From NCBI RefSeq assembly GCF_008831285.2, contig NC_045146.1, forward strand, positions 372,001 to 436,000: a stretch of 64,000 nucleotides of DNA, written 5' to 3'. A program made the position numbers and the translations under genes. Source of the DNA: Nymphaea colorata (Eukaryota; Streptophyta; Magnoliopsida; Nymphaeales; Nymphaeaceae). The notes beneath the pieces were generated by a model. That model was not told the origin of the DNA and made no database searches. It worked only from the letters and a program-made list of their open reading frames with translations. This document shows, piece by piece, positions 1 to 12,704 of this stretch (positions are counted from its first letter, which is position 1; every line of letters begins with the position of its first letter).

Positions 1-603
1 ATATATATATATATATATATATATAATATTTTAAATGAAAATATTAGGTTTAAAAACAAGTTGGAAAGAAGAACTGCAAGTGTCGGTGGCTAAAAATGAT
101 TGGCAGTTGGAATTTTGAAGATTCTTTTTTGTGACACCACAGAAACGAATTTAGCGCCGTGTGTATATTTATGTTTTGCAGTTGCTGATTTCATCAAGTA
201 GATTTCCAAATTCGATACGAATTGTAAAGCGCTTCGAACTTTGTTTTCCCTTTCAATATAAAAAATAAATCTCCCTCCGTGTGATATTCTTTATCACGGG
301 AATTTCACTGCCGATCGAGGAAAAACTCCAACGAAGGGATCTGCTTACCAGTTGTCCGAATTAGAGTCTCATAATTTTGTAGTCGTTTTCTTGTTGACTT
401 AATTTTCATAAATAGCGAATGTTCATCAGCGGCTTCTGTTTAGGAGCCAGGAAAGGCAGGGAGGCGTTTTCCTTACATGACCCCTCTCTCTCCCTCCTCG
501 ATCCTGCCTGCTGTTTAGGAAAATTCATGGTCAGGTCGTGCCATCTCCACATCCGCTAGTTTCTTTACCTCCTAACTGCCCTTCCTCTCTCTTTCTCTCT
601 CTC
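1..603. other. Upstream region of RHM
   Basis: No coding exon is seen here. The first 25 bases are an (AT)n microsatellite cut by the window edge. From about 480 to 603 the sequence becomes pyrimidine-rich with CT runs, as is common just upstream of plant transcription starts, and leads into the TATA box at 604. The RHM promoter probably occupies this stretch. Confidence 0.5.
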
Positions 604-610
604 TATAAAT
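604..610 (+). promoter_or_regulatory. TATA box of RHM
   Basis: TATAAAT lies in a CT-rich context. Transcription would start about 30 bases downstream, near 635-640. A leader exon from there would end at 765, where CTG is followed by the donor GTGAGT. The leader intron then runs to the acceptor CAG at 1881-1883, 12 bases before the start codon. The leader intron is inferred from splice signals only. Confidence 0.6.
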
Positions 611-1895
611 TCCCACCTTCCTCCCTCCCTACATTCTTGCACTAAGAAAACGCATCTACCTCCGACTCACCGGTTTCCATTATTGCTGGTCATCCCTTTT
701 TCTCCTGCTCTCTGTTGGTGCTACGTCTATTTTCTTTGGACCACTTTAGGTTTCATCTCATCCTGGTGAGTTATACGTTCGTCCGTCTTCTACCACTTGC
801 ATCTGTTGATTTTCTTCGTGGATTTTAGTAGTTAGGACCTGATCTTGAAACACCATTATTACAATTTCTGGTTATTCAGAAAATCTTCTCTTTTTGCTCT
901 TCTGTTGCTGTTACTGTTATGTTCTGCCTTACGAAACGGTATCAGAATTGCTCTCTTTGATCTCTCGAAGCTTGATCTGAATGGGTGTATAACGTTTTAA
1001 GGGGATTTTGTTTTCTTAGTGTTGTTCTTTGTAGTTTGAATACGCTTTAGATCCGTACTTGTTCAGCCAGATCTTGCATACCCAGTTGGCCGATCTCTTT
1101 ATCCTTTGATGTTTTCTCTCCCTTTTTTGGATTTTGTTGTGCTGCTGTGAATATAAAGATTAACTAGCAACCTAATTCTGCACGAGTTCTGATTTGCTTT
1201 AGAAGGTGAGGGGACACAAATATAATTTTTTGGTTCTTGATTGAGTTAAATGTGTCCAAGTGGTAGCTCTCTGGTCAGATCTGCGATCTTCTATGGTTAA
1301 GGCTTCCTTTGCACGGATTTCTCCTTTATTTGGCATTTTTTGTCGGTTTACCCCTTTTACCTTCATTCTGTAGAAGCTAAGATGGGAGGTTAACTATTTA
1401 TTGGTCCGGCTAGTTTGAATTTCTCGTTTTGTGCCTTTAGTTAACTTTCAGCTACTATAGGTCTGTATTTGAGTTATATCTTTGTTTAACAAAAATTCCT
1501 TTTCTTTTCGACATATAAATTGCTACTTGTTTTGGTTGTACTTTAAGCCAGAGTTTTTTTCTTCTTTCTGCTCTTCTTCTTTTGAGCTGAGAGAGAAGGC
1601 ACCAAAGTTTTTCTTCTTCTTTCCTTCTTTTTTTTTTTCAATGCTGAACTTGATGTCGCATGTCTAATGGATGACGTAGTTGGCAAGAAATTGCAGAAAA
1701 TCTGTAGGTTTTAGATGCTGCTGCTCATGTAATTTATCTTGTTTCTGTTTCCTTGATTCCTTTTCTTTAGCTCTTGAATGGTTTTCTTTTTTCTGTTACC
1801 AATGAGTGAATATGAGTTTCTGCTCTCACTAGTTCATTACTTCTCCTCCTGGATTTGTCTGAATTCCTTATGAACCTATGCAGAAACTATAAACA

Positions 1896-4063
1896 ATGTC
1901 AGCTGTCGGGAACCAATCTGCGCAGGAGGGCAGATACACTCCTAAAAGCATTCTTATCACAGGTGCTGCAGGTTTTATTGCCTCACATGTTTGCAATAGG
2001 CTTATCAGAAACTACCCCGAATACAAGATTGTGGTGCTTGATAAACTCGACTACTGTTCCAACCTTAAAAATCTCAATCCTTCGAGGTCCTCACCAAACT
2101 TCAAATTTGTTAAGGGAGATATTGCCAGTGCTGATCTCGTGAACTTCCTTCTGATCACTGAAGGCATTGACACTATAATGCATTTTGCAGCACAAACCCA
2201 TGTTGACAATTCATTTGGGAACAGCTTTGAGTTCACAAAGAACAATATTTATGGAACTCATGTCCTTTTGGAGGCATGCAAAGTCACTGGCCAGATCAAG
2301 AGGTTCATCCATGTGAGTACTGATGAAGTTTATGGTGAAACTGATGAGGATGCTGTAGTCGGGAATCATGAAGCTTCCCAGCTTCTTCCAACGAATCCCT
2401 ACTCTGCAACAAAGGCTGGGGCTGAAATGCTTGTCATGGCCTATGGTAGATCCTATGGGTTGCCGGTCATAACCACAAGGGGAAATAACGTCTATGGACC
2501 CAATCAATTTCCAGAAAAGCTTATCCCAAAATTCATTCTCTTGGCCATGGCAAAGAAAGAGCTCCCCATTCATGGTGATGGCTCCAATGTTAGGAGTTAT
2601 CTTTACTGTGAAGATGTGGCAGAGGCTTTTGAAGTTATTCTCCACAAAGGAGAAGTTGGCCATGTTTACAACATTGGGACAAAGAAGGAAAGGAGGGTGC
2701 TTGATGTTGCGAAAGATATTTGCAAGCTTTTCTCAATGGATCCAGATAGGGCCATCCGATTTGTGGAAAATAGACCATTTAATGACCAGAGGTACTTTTT
2801 GGATGATCAGAAACTGAAAATTTTAGGTTGGTCAGAGCGAACTACATGGGATGAGGGGTTGAGAAAGACCATGGACTGGTATACCAGCAACCCAGATTGG
2901 TGGGGTGATGTCTCGGGTGCATTGCTGCCTCACCCAAGAATGCTAATGATGGCAGGGACAGAGAGACATTCTGACATGCCTGAAGATTATGCTCAGGCTT
3001 CTCCTGTGACGACTAAATCTCGTCAAGATCATATGGTTGTTCCACTTCCAAAGAGCCCAAAGAGTCCTCAAAAGTCACAGCTAAAGTTCTTGATATATGG
3101 CCGTACTGGATGGATAGGTGGACTTCTTGGTGGACTGTGTGAGAAACAGGGAATACCCTTTGAGTATGGAAGAGGCAGAATGGAGGACAGATCACAATTA
3201 ATAGCAGATATTCTCACTGTAAAGCCAACCCATGTTTTCAATGCTGCTGGAGTGACCGGTAGGCCAAATGTTGACTGGTGTGAGTCTCACAAGACCGAGA
3301 CCATCCGCACCAATGTTGCAGGTACTCTTACTTTGGCAGATGTGTGCAAAGAGCAAGGATTATTGATGATAAATTTTGCCACTGGATGCATATTTGAATA
3401 TGATGCCGACCACCCAGAGGGATCAGGCATTGGATTCAAAGAAGAAGACAAGCCAAATTTCACTGGTTCATTCTATTCAAAAACTAAAGCAATGGTAATT
3501 TAAATTTCTTTCTCTCCTTTATGTTTATGAACAATTCCACTTTAGTTGCTTCTCATGTTATTTCAAGTCTATTTCTGACGAACTTATTCATTTTGGTGAT
3601 CCAGGTTGAAGAGCTTTTGCAGGAATATGACAATGTGTGCACTCTTCGAGTTAGAATGCCCATCTCATCTGATCTTAACAACCCTAGGAACTTCATCACA
3701 AAAATCTCCCGCTATAACAAAGTGGTCAACATTCCAAACAGCATGACTATCTTGGATGAGCTTCTGCCCATATCAATTGAGATGGCAAAAAGAAATTTGA
3801 AGGGCATATGGAATTTCACAAACCCAGGTGTTGTAAGCCATAATGAGATCCTGGAGATGTACAAGCACTATATAGACCCAAGCTTCAAATGGTCTAATTT
3901 CTCACTTGAAGAGCAAGCCAAAGTTATAGTTGCACCTCGAAGCAACAATGAGCTGGACGCGACAAAGTTGAAGAAGGAGTTCCCGGAGTTGCTTTCAATC
4001 AAAGAATCACTTCTGAAGTATGTCTTTGAGCCAAACTCAAAGATTGCTAATGGAGCTGCTTAG
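1896..4063 (+). CDS. RHM1: UDP-L-rhamnose synthase, trifunctional RHM type
   Basis: Two coding exons, 1896..3494 and 3605..4063, join in phase 0 to give 685 residues (plant RHM proteins are about 670). The cytosolic enzyme turns UDP-glucose into UDP-rhamnose for pectin and flavonoid glycosides. The N-terminal half is the 4,6-dehydratase: NAD-binding GAAGFIA at 23-29, catalytic TDE at 142-144 and YSATK at 169-173. A linker of about 370-395, rich in Ser, Pro and Lys, joins the C-terminal epimerase/reductase half, with NADPH-binding GRTGWIGG at 402-409 and YSKTK at 527-531. Both active sites look intact. The start sits in AAACAATG, a good plant context, just after a leader-intron acceptor. The intron 3495..3604 has GT-AG ends. 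RHM1, RHM2 and RHM3 are very similar; the paralogue label is inferred partly from the nearby TPS1. Confidence 0.95.
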
Positions 4064-5936
4064 GAATTTGTTTCTCATGAGTCGTGGTTATGCTGCCTGA
4101 CTAACCTCTATAAGCGGAGTACTACTATGGTCTACAGTCTTTGTCTTTTTCATTGTTACTTAGTTACTAGATCTAGCTATCAGGTTTCATTTTTATGATA
4201 TTTAGCCATTTCCATCGGTTACTACATCTAGCTATTTCCTTTGTCCATTGCCAAATGAGTACGTCTAGCTACTATTTTTCTTCTTCTGGTACTTCGGCCC
4301 ATACCTTCTCATTGTTTAGCTCCTTTCATGGGCTCTATCTCTCTCTCTCTCTACCCGCCCCCATTGTGTCTTACTCTTCTGGTGGCTCCATGGGATGGGA
4401 TTGGCTGACACGAGACTTTTTTGCTAATTCATTTGTATTTGACGCACTATTCTTCTATTGGATTTTGCATTTTTGTAATTTTTTTCTTTAGTTGGTGATC
4501 CTTTTTGTCCTTTCGTTATCGCCGCTGTGTTGAATGCACAAATTAGGGATAGGATTATCTTGAACTTTTAACGTGTTGGAACATGCATACATACACATCA
4601 GCACTATTTTCAGGAGATTATCAATGTTCGCTGGACATGGTCCAAGAGGATTACGTTTATTTCTGTATGGTGTGCTGAAAATTTGCCCGCACCCCCTCAA
4701 TAAGGCGATAAACTGGTAGAATGAAAGGTATCTTTCTGAGCAGCTGCTAAGGAGATACTTTCTAGCAACAGGGCTGATCGGATTGTGGAATACCGCAGCC
4801 AGAATATGAAGGCGCCACTGTTCAACTTACGGTTCAGTAATCAGTATGTTGTTTTGGTGATTATCTATGGTCCGCAACGTTGCCAAGCTTGTACCAGCAT
4901 TAAGAATCGCTCAGCATTGAACATTCTTTTATGTCAAACGCCAGAGATACAGTTCATGTTATCGTCTTTATGAAGTTGGGAATGTAAGATCAGCAGAAAT
5001 AGGTACTTTTGAAGCCAAATTGGACTGGGTATTAAATGTTTAGATTGGCCTGTCCTGTTTTCATTTCATAAGCTATTGTTTTTGTTTATGTAAGAGCTAA
5101 GATATATCTTCTTTAAGTGAGAAACCTTAATGGAGCTATTTTAACTGTAAGAGTTGTTTCTGATTGATTCTTTTAGTTGGTTGCAAGTTCAACTGTAAGA
5201 GTTGTATTGTGGGTTGTGACACTATTCGTGATGTCACAGACGCTTCATGCTTTTCAGGAGTTGTTTGGATACAGCTCCACGCCTCCTTCTGTGGGTGATG
5301 TTAGGCTGTGCTTTTCCATTGCTTAATGTACTATAACTGATAAATACACGACTCTTGCTGTATTTAGCGGATCTGTCTGATATGTTATATGGTAACTACC
5401 AACTAGAGAGAGAGAGTGGTTGGGAGCTCTCTGATCTGTTATCAACGCGAGAGAGAGAGAGAGAGAGAGCTAACTGCCACAGTAGGGAACAGCACCTCCC
5501 ATCAATGGTCTAGGTAAAAAATGCATACATGTTAAACCACTGGAAACCCTCTTCCCCAGAACAACCAGCATTGGTATTGCAACGCACCCCAACTGGTTAA
5601 GATCTAGCTACACCTTTCTTCATTTGTTTGATAAGTTGACTTTGCAGTTGGTGTAGTACACCACTCCTTTTGTATAGATGACATTTTTCTTCTCTATTCC
5701 TGGAAGGGATCCTACTTATTCTCCAACCCATCTGTTTTGGATTCTTTTCCTTCCAGAAAATCAATCGCTTTCTTCCAAACAGCATCAATGGGATCTAAGC
5801 CTTCGACTTCCTTTCTCTACCAATTCGGATCCACTATTTAATTACCAAGACTGGAGAGCAGCTGGTAAGGGGAGTTTTGTGAACACGCTGATGATAGTGG
5901 CTAGAAGGAGGGAGTAGATCAGATCCACATAATCAG

Positions 5937-6176
5937 TACGGCTTTACATGAACCAAGTCGAGCTGTACAAGGTCCGTTCAAGCTCTATTCGATAGACCGA
6001 GTCACGGTTCAGAAATTACAGAAAAAGAAAACCTTAGATTAAACAAGCTTACTTGAGTTTAATCCAGTTGAGTTCATATAACTTGAACTCAGTTCGTTTA
6101 TAAGCTCGAGATTTTAGTTAAACAAACAACAAGTCGGGCTAGTTCGAGTTGGCTTGACTCATTGTACGGCCCTATT
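5937..6176. mobile_element. Probable foldback element of the CTCGAG-rich family
   Basis: The left end (GGCTTTACATGAACCAAGTC) and the reverse complement of the right end (GGCCGTACAATGAGTCAAGC) are similar, and the interior repeats short CTTGAGTT, GAACTC and GTTCGAG words. This is the pattern of the larger element at 17879-18378. Ends are approximate and no target duplication was found. Confidence 0.4.
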
Positions 6177-6720
6177 ATAGCAGTGGTACTAGGCCTGCTT
6201 CGCCTCCAACTCATTAAAAACAAGCAACTACATGGCCAAATGATTCTTTAACCCAAATTCAGAATAAAATCGACTATCTTTAACCCATGATCTCTTGGAA
6301 AATAATGGACTAAGTTTTCAATCCACCAACATAAACACAAAGATCCAAATCCAAATACAGACAGTTCGGCCAACAAAAGATCGACAAGTGTCCATGTTCA
6401 TAGGATCAAGACTTGAGAGTATGGGTCCACCTCCAATTTGAATTTTGTGGAGGAGGAAACTCGAGCTAAGCAACAAGACATGACATGGATCATGGCCCGT
6501 TGGCTTAGAGTAGTCATAGACAACTGGATAAATTTGGTCCAATATGGATCCAAGACCCAGCCAAAATGCAGGTAAGCTCCAAAAATCTAACCACCTAGCT
6601 CGAGGGGTGAACACAAGGCGAGTCAAGCCCGAGTTCAGTCAGCTCAAACTCGGTTCGACTAATGAAACATCGTGCTCGAGAATAGCTCGACTGTAGCAGC
6701 TCAAGCTCGACTCGGCAATT

Positions 6721-6862
6721 ACGTGTTGAACTCGAGCTCAACTCGATTAAGGCTCAACAAACTCGTTTGAATATAATTGATATTCATCGTTATGTGTTGA
6801 GCTTGAGCTCGACTCGATTAAGGCTCGACAAACTCATAAACTCATTTGAAATATCGCGTTGG
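6721..6862. repeat. Two-copy tandem repeat, unit about 71 bp
   Basis: The block beginning GTGTTGAACTCGAGCTCAAC near 6723 recurs near 6794 with a few changes. Each copy continues into ACTCGATTAAGGCTC and CAACAAACTC-like sequence. It belongs to the same CTCGAG-rich repeat type as the neighbouring elements. Confidence 0.6.
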
Positions 6863-7560
6863 GTGAAAGTTTCGGCTCTTTTAGGTGGTTGGATGAAATA
6901 TCCCTCCTGCTTACCCAAATAAGCACCCAAATTAATCTGATTCATACATGAATTTGAACTTCGAACGGATGATAAGTATCAAATGTAAGTTAATTCCAGA
7001 TACAAAGTTAAAACGGTTCAGTTTCAGAAATCCACATTGAGTCCAAGTTGTTCGGACCCCAATAGATTCTACACCCGTAATTGAGAACTCTAGGGTGTCG
7101 AATCCTTGGGACTCGATATTTCTGATCTTTGGATGATGAAAACCTGACGATCCAGACACTCAACCTGAGTATTGATGCTCTTGATTTTCTTCAACTTCAA
7201 TAAGATCAACGATTTTAAATTATTTATTTTTCTTTTCTTTTCTTTGTTCTTTGTTTAGTTATTTATTTCTTTACTAAATCATGGCAGTTAAGCAGACTGG
7301 ATATACTCTCATTCGACACAGGAGGAAGAACCCGAGTCTTCTTTACAGTGTATTATTCTCCAGGTGCTACATTTCAGTCAAATATAATTCCGGCGGACAG
7401 TAACTGTCACCGGCTGCCGGGAACTAGAGTTGCAAACTCAATCTTGCTGCACATCGTCCGTTAACTTGCTGGAACTTTTTTATTCAAATTTTTCTTTTCA
7501 GAGATTTGATAAACTAAAAGCCATCCAAGATAAACGAGAGAAGGTTAAAGACTCGAATGA

Positions 7561-8013
7561 TCAATCTTTTCCCTCCAAGAATCCCGTCTGCTTCAGCACC
7601 GAATCCCTCACATTCCTCAGATCGCTCCCCTTTAGAGTCCTCCCGTTGCCCGTACACATCGAGAATGCCGCTATTCGGTCACTTCCGGCGGCGAACCGCC
7701 GCTCCACAATTACATGGGGAGGGATCATTTCGTCGTCGGCGTCGCCCTCTACCTCCCCGTCCTCGCCACCCTCCACCTCCCCGGGCGGGGTGCTGCCGGA
7801 GCGCCACGGGAACGGAGACAATCCATTCAGTCGCTGTCCCTCCCCGTCCTCGCGACCCTCCACCTTCCTGACCGGGATGCTGCAGGAACGCAACGGGCCC
7901 GGGGACAATGCATTCAGTGACGTCCCTTTCGGCGAGTTTACGGTCGAGTGGTGGCTAGTAGTCGGTTCAGGCCGGCCGAAACGAATGACGCCTTCGTCGG
8001 GGAACTCCTCCAT
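7561..8013 (-). CDS. S40-family (DUF584) senescence-regulator-like protein
   Basis: Single exon, 150 residues, stop TGA at 7561. The C-terminal part carries the S40/DUF584 signature: MIPPHVIVERR at about 96-106, then FSMCTGNGRTLKG at about 117-129 and DLRNVRDSVLKQTGFLE at 131-147. Family members are small plant proteins, often nuclear and linked to leaf senescence and stress; the biochemical role is not settled. The frame is open upstream to 8256, but I chose the Met at 8013 because family members begin with a similar short acidic N-terminus and because a TATA box lies at 8096-8105, which would leave the earlier Met untranscribed. Residues 33-61 and 62-90 are a tandem duplication. The locus is clearly richer in GC than its surroundings. 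The overlapping + strand frames are antisense shadows. Confidence 0.82.
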   Translation of the reverse strand: MEEFPDEGVIRFGRPEPTTSHHSTVNSPKGTSLNALSPGPLRSCSIPVRKVEGREDGEGQRLNGLSPFPWRSGSTPPGEVEGGEDGEVEGDADDEMIPPHVIVERRFAAGSDRIAAFSMCTGNGRTLKGSDLRNVRDSVLKQTGFLEGKD

Positions 8014-8095
8014 TGCGTTGGGTTGGTCACGCCGGAGAATATCTGAGGTCGCCGGAGAACCTTCGAGAGGAGGGAGAAGTGGGTGGGAGTGATGC

Positions 8096-8105
8096 GTATT
8101 TATAG
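8096..8105 (-). promoter_or_regulatory. TATA box of the S40 gene
   Basis: On the minus strand the sequence reads CTATAAATAC, 83 bases upstream of the chosen start codon. That spacing leaves a 5' leader of about 50 bases and supports translation from 8013 rather than 8256. Confidence 0.65.
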
Positions 8106-11100
8106 AGAAATGCTCGGGGTGTAGGAGGGAGAGTGCCGTCTCGAGCACACCAGCGCCGCCAGGCGTTGTCCGGGTCAGACAGAAGCTTGTGGCTTGTCGG
8201 CTCGGGAAACGGAATGGAATCGGCCGAGCTGCCGACTCGGTGAATGAGCCGATCAAGATTCAGTAGAATCGGAAAAAATTGATGCTATATTTATTGTTCA
8301 AAAATAAAAAGAGTATTAATATCAAAGTTGATATCCAAAATATAAAAAGTAGATATAGTATGGAAAAAGTAGATATAGTATGGAATATTGACATGCCAAT
8401 TGATTCATCAAGGTTTCCTATGCTTTATTTTCTTTATTTTTGTCAATTATTTAACAAGACTTAAATTTTTTTCATTTTAAAGTCACTTTTCCAAGTTATC
8501 TTATTCTCGATAGTCTTACACCTGGCACATATTAGTAATGGAATTTTGATATCTCTTTGGTGGTCCGGACATGGTCCGGACCAAGAGTTGTTTTAATAAT
8601 AAAGATTTTAAGCTTTTACTTCAATAAAAAATAAAAGAAAAACTCATTCAATAACAAATAAGATCAATAGATTCAGATGTTTTTCCAATTCAATGTAGAT
8701 TGGATTTTGACTTAAATGCTAAAATCTAATCATTTGTAAATATTTACATTTAAAAAGATAATTAGCTTCCTAGTCATCAATATGTTTAGTTTACTGATGT
8801 AGGAGACAAAATTAAGATTGAGATCAAGCCATTGGGCATCGAGCCAGCCCAACCCCAGTCCAAGTTAGTCTCAATCCCACTTGGAGCCCATGCTTGAGGA
8901 CTAGACCGCATTTAATTAAAAAAAATAAAATATATAAATTTGATTTTTTATAAAAAATATTTATAATGAATATATGTCGTCAAATTCTGTCAAAAAGTTG
9001 TTGGACGGACCTGATCCGAAGCCCTCTTTCCAACCGAACCGAGCCGACCTGAACCGCTCTGACAAAACGGTTCACTAAAGAGTTCGCATTGGGTGCAGCG
9101 GCTCGGCTCAGATGACGTCGGCTCGCCTCCTCCCAAGCCGAGAATGTTAGCGGAAACGTAAGAGTTGGCTTTCTTTCTTGCCACGTTTTTCAGTCAACTT
9201 GAGTTGCTTTATTTCTTTACGTTTTGACTAAAACACCCCCAATGACGCACTCTCTTCTCTCGGGAGAAAAAAATCTGCAAAGAAGGGTAAATGTGGAAAC
9301 ATAAATTTCCATCCATGAACACAAAAAAGAAAACAAAAAAAAAAATTAGATAATTCATTTGAGAAGTCATTTATTGGGTTTAGAAAAGCTTAATCATAAA
9401 TATTTTTAGTTGAAATATTAATACTTTTAATCAATACTGTTGAATCCTAGGGCTGCTTGTTACTCTATAAACTGCGTCACATGATCAGCCTTTCTTTTTT
9501 ATAAAGTAAATACTAAATATTATTTTAATTTTTTATTAAAAAAATATGATCAAGAAAATTCGATGTGGGAGAGTGCATGCCGTTTTCCTAAATCATTTTG
9601 GGAAAGAATATAGTTTACATTCGATTCTAAACCAGTTGGTTTGCCAACAACTTGTTCTTCAAGTAAAGCTTGTGCTTCCATTTTCTTTACATATTGAGTT
9701 TCAGCCTTGATGACCTATTCACTGCTTAGGACTTCAAATTTTATTTTTTTTATATCAAAACAACAATATGATTTATCAAATTAGATGTACAATTCCCATT
9801 CAGGCAATGTTTTCAATATATATATATATATATAGTCTTAAATATTGACATAACAGAATAGCGTCTAATTCGATTTTATCGACAACCCAAAGTCGTCTTT
9901 ATAGATCAAAGCATACACATGGACTTAGAATTTAAAAAAAAAAAAAAATCTTGTATATTGTTTCAAAAAATCAATGGTATAGATGTGATTTATATGGATA
10001 AAAAATCACATTTTTTCAATGCATAAATAGATCAGAAAATTAACTTATAGAAATTTGAAATCAAATTTCGAAATTTTATTCTTCTTATAAAAATATAATC
10101 TGCACATAAAAGTTTGTGTCTCTTTAACAGCTATAATTATACATAATCTGCCAATTGCTTGATTTTTGCTGTAAAGAAAAGAATGCCCAAAAAAAAATTA
10201 AATTGTAAATTCATATCGCTATAATATAATGTTGTGTGTGTAAGACCATATATATATATATCACGAGTTTGGTCTCATTCAGTCCATTCAAAGAATTTGG
10301 AAGGGGCAAACTTGATTAAACCTTTTAGGAGTCAATTTGATTTGAAAACAGAGACATGTTACATAAATCCATTCTAAGGGGTTGTTTGATAGCAAGGACA
10401 CTCTCTTATTGTCTTGCTTATCTGCCCAAATATTTAAGTAGATTTATATAATACTAAAACTAACGTTTTGTGAATTTAACCCATTTTTTGGACAGATTTG
10501 TCGGATGTCCCTGCTGTCAAATGACTGCTAAAGACTCAGGCCGACTTTTTAAACACTAAAACTAATGTTCCATAAATTTACTCTAATTTTTGAGACATAT
10601 TTATAAGATATTTACAGAGCGTATAGGTAACAAACTGTTGAGCATATTCATAAAACACTATGTTATTACATTTTATTACTGTTTTATTGCCAAACGACCT
10701 CTCATGAGCATGCTGACCCAATCAGCGGGCAGTCCTAGTTGTATATATAGGAGTACATTTGGAAATGATTTGAATTTAGTTTGAGGATTTTGTTAGTTTC
10801 TAATATACCGGATTCAATTCGAATCTAACCTCTAAGTCATATATGTATTTTGAATCTAAGTCATATCTGTATTTTGAATCGGATCCATTTTGGCACCCCA
10901 CTCTCAATCAATCATATGGGCATATTATCCATGGGTTCCCAATTGGGGTGAGGACCATGTCAATGAATATGGTTTGGGATTGAATGTCATCTTCTAAAAC
11001 CAAATTATTTTGGGTCCTATTATTTTTAATCTTATCTTAAATCTTAGACATTAAGAGGTCAGCATAGTGCTTCTTTTCTTGGCATTTTGCCTAAATATTT

Positions 11101-12704
11101 CGTCAATGAAAACTAAAAAAAAAAATCTAGACAAAGACTAGGTTTTTCTAACATGCATTGCGTGCATTCATTTGATTTTTGTAAATGGTAGAGTTTTATT
11201 ACTTGATTCTATTACGTAGTCGATTAAATTTTATAATTGAGCATTTTATTAATAATTATGTTTTTATAGTATCAGATTTTTTTTGTAGGTAATTATCTTC
11301 ATTAAAATGAGTATAAGGGTATGAATCATGTTACAAGACCATGTCACAAATATAGTTCTTGGGTATTGATGGTAAGGTTTTCTTTTGTATTTATTGACAA
11401 ATTAAGTTGTTTTTTCACAAAAATCTTGGGAAAAAGAAAAACATCTAAAAAAATTAGATAAAAACACAATAAATGAAGAACTAGAAAAACTAAATAAAAT
11501 GACAAAACCACGTGTTGATGATGATAAAAATGATGGAAAATGATTTCGTTTAAGTTTAAATTTGATCCCGTGATGATATTAATGTAACAAAAGGGGAAAA
11601 CAAAAAAATGAGGAAAAAACATGTTCCATTTTTTTTGTCTTTCCCATTTTTTCGATACTGTCGGAATATCTGTGATAACGTACATAAAAAACCAATGGGA
11701 CATGAATAACAAAGTTAATTACCAAATATATAGTATCATATTCTATGATGACTTAAACAGTTCAAACTGTCCTAAATAACAAATTTATTCTTCTTCTTCT
11801 TCTTCTCTCTCCCCCTCACACTTATGGGCTACTGATATCTTATATGATCATATGATTTATACATTTGAAAAAGCATGTGTTTTATATTGACTATGCAGAT
11901 TTGGGAGATACCTTAAAGAAGCCGACCCTTTTTCCCCTACTCTTGGGTCTAGGACTGTTTCAAGGGAAGGGAGAGCTGCACTTGTGAATTAGAGTATCAT
12001 GTACCTATGTACCTACTGCTTACAATCAAGAGAAGTAGTGCTCACAAGAATCGATACTGACGATCTAATTTTCATTAGCCTGCCAATCCGACCAGCTATG
12101 TTATGTCCTTCGGGTTAGAGTCTCCAAATAAAAGGACCATGTATAAAAGACATGCTACTCTCGGTATGAGGCGTTACACTTGACAGATATCCTGCTTATT
12201 GTCTAGGTCCCAAAACAATCATGGACTCTGGGAGAAGGGGAAATGTTATATTTTAATCTGAATCGGAAATCCAGTTTCACAATATAAGTCTGCTGTCTAT
12301 CCAATTTTTACATTCACAATCCAAAACTGAATTTTGAACCAAATGTAGGCAATTTTTAAAATATAAGGGTGTTGAATATAGAATATTTGTTTACCTATAT
12401 ATCCCAAGTATACCTATGAATAAAAAAAAGTCACTAACTTCAGTGCTATCACCATGGTGCATTGTCTCAAGGTTGACATGTAGCTCTACTTTTCAAAGTT
12501 TCTATGGAAATGAAGGCAATTGTACAATTCTGGAAAACCACCGACTGGAGGTTATGCCACCCACGTTTGTTAAAGAATCCAATCAATGAAGGAAACAAAT
12601 ACAAACCACAACTAAAGAATTAATTAGCAGACCTTATGCAACTTCTGCACAAAGAAAAATGTGAATACCAGAGAAGATGGTAACAAAGAAGATGAGCAAA
12701 CTTC
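8106..12704. other. Intergenic DNA, AT-rich with decayed repeats
   Basis: No gene is seen. The stretch is AT-rich with (TA)n runs at about 9816-9834 and 10246-10261. A GC-richer patch at 8990-9190 has no recognisable product. A MITE-like segment is noted at 10378-10701. Confidence 0.5.
10378..10701. mobile_element. Possible MITE with GGGGTTGTTTGAT / ATTGCCAAACGACCTC ends
   Basis: The left end GGGGTTGTTTGATAGCAA and the reverse complement of the right end GAGGTCGTTTGGCAAT form imperfect inverted repeats of the sort found in plant Harbinger or hAT MITEs. No clear target duplication is seen, so the ends are tentative. Confidence 0.4.

Larger units (their letters stand above)
4064..7560. other. 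Intergenic DNA between RHM and S40
   Basis: It starts with the RHM 3' UTR. GA microsatellites lie at about 5406-5470. From 5937 to 6860 there are degenerate repeats of the CTCGAG/GAGCTCGA kind, described separately. Short open frames here (for example at 5597-5917 and 6318-6626) show no recognisable domain and overlap on opposite strands, so I do not call them. Confidence 0.5.

Noticed and set aside
7430-8092. Long + strand open frame (220 codons) over the S40 locus
   Set aside because: Ser/Pro-rich antisense shadow of the S40 gene, made by its GC-rich codons. The minus strand carries the recognisable domain and a TATA box.
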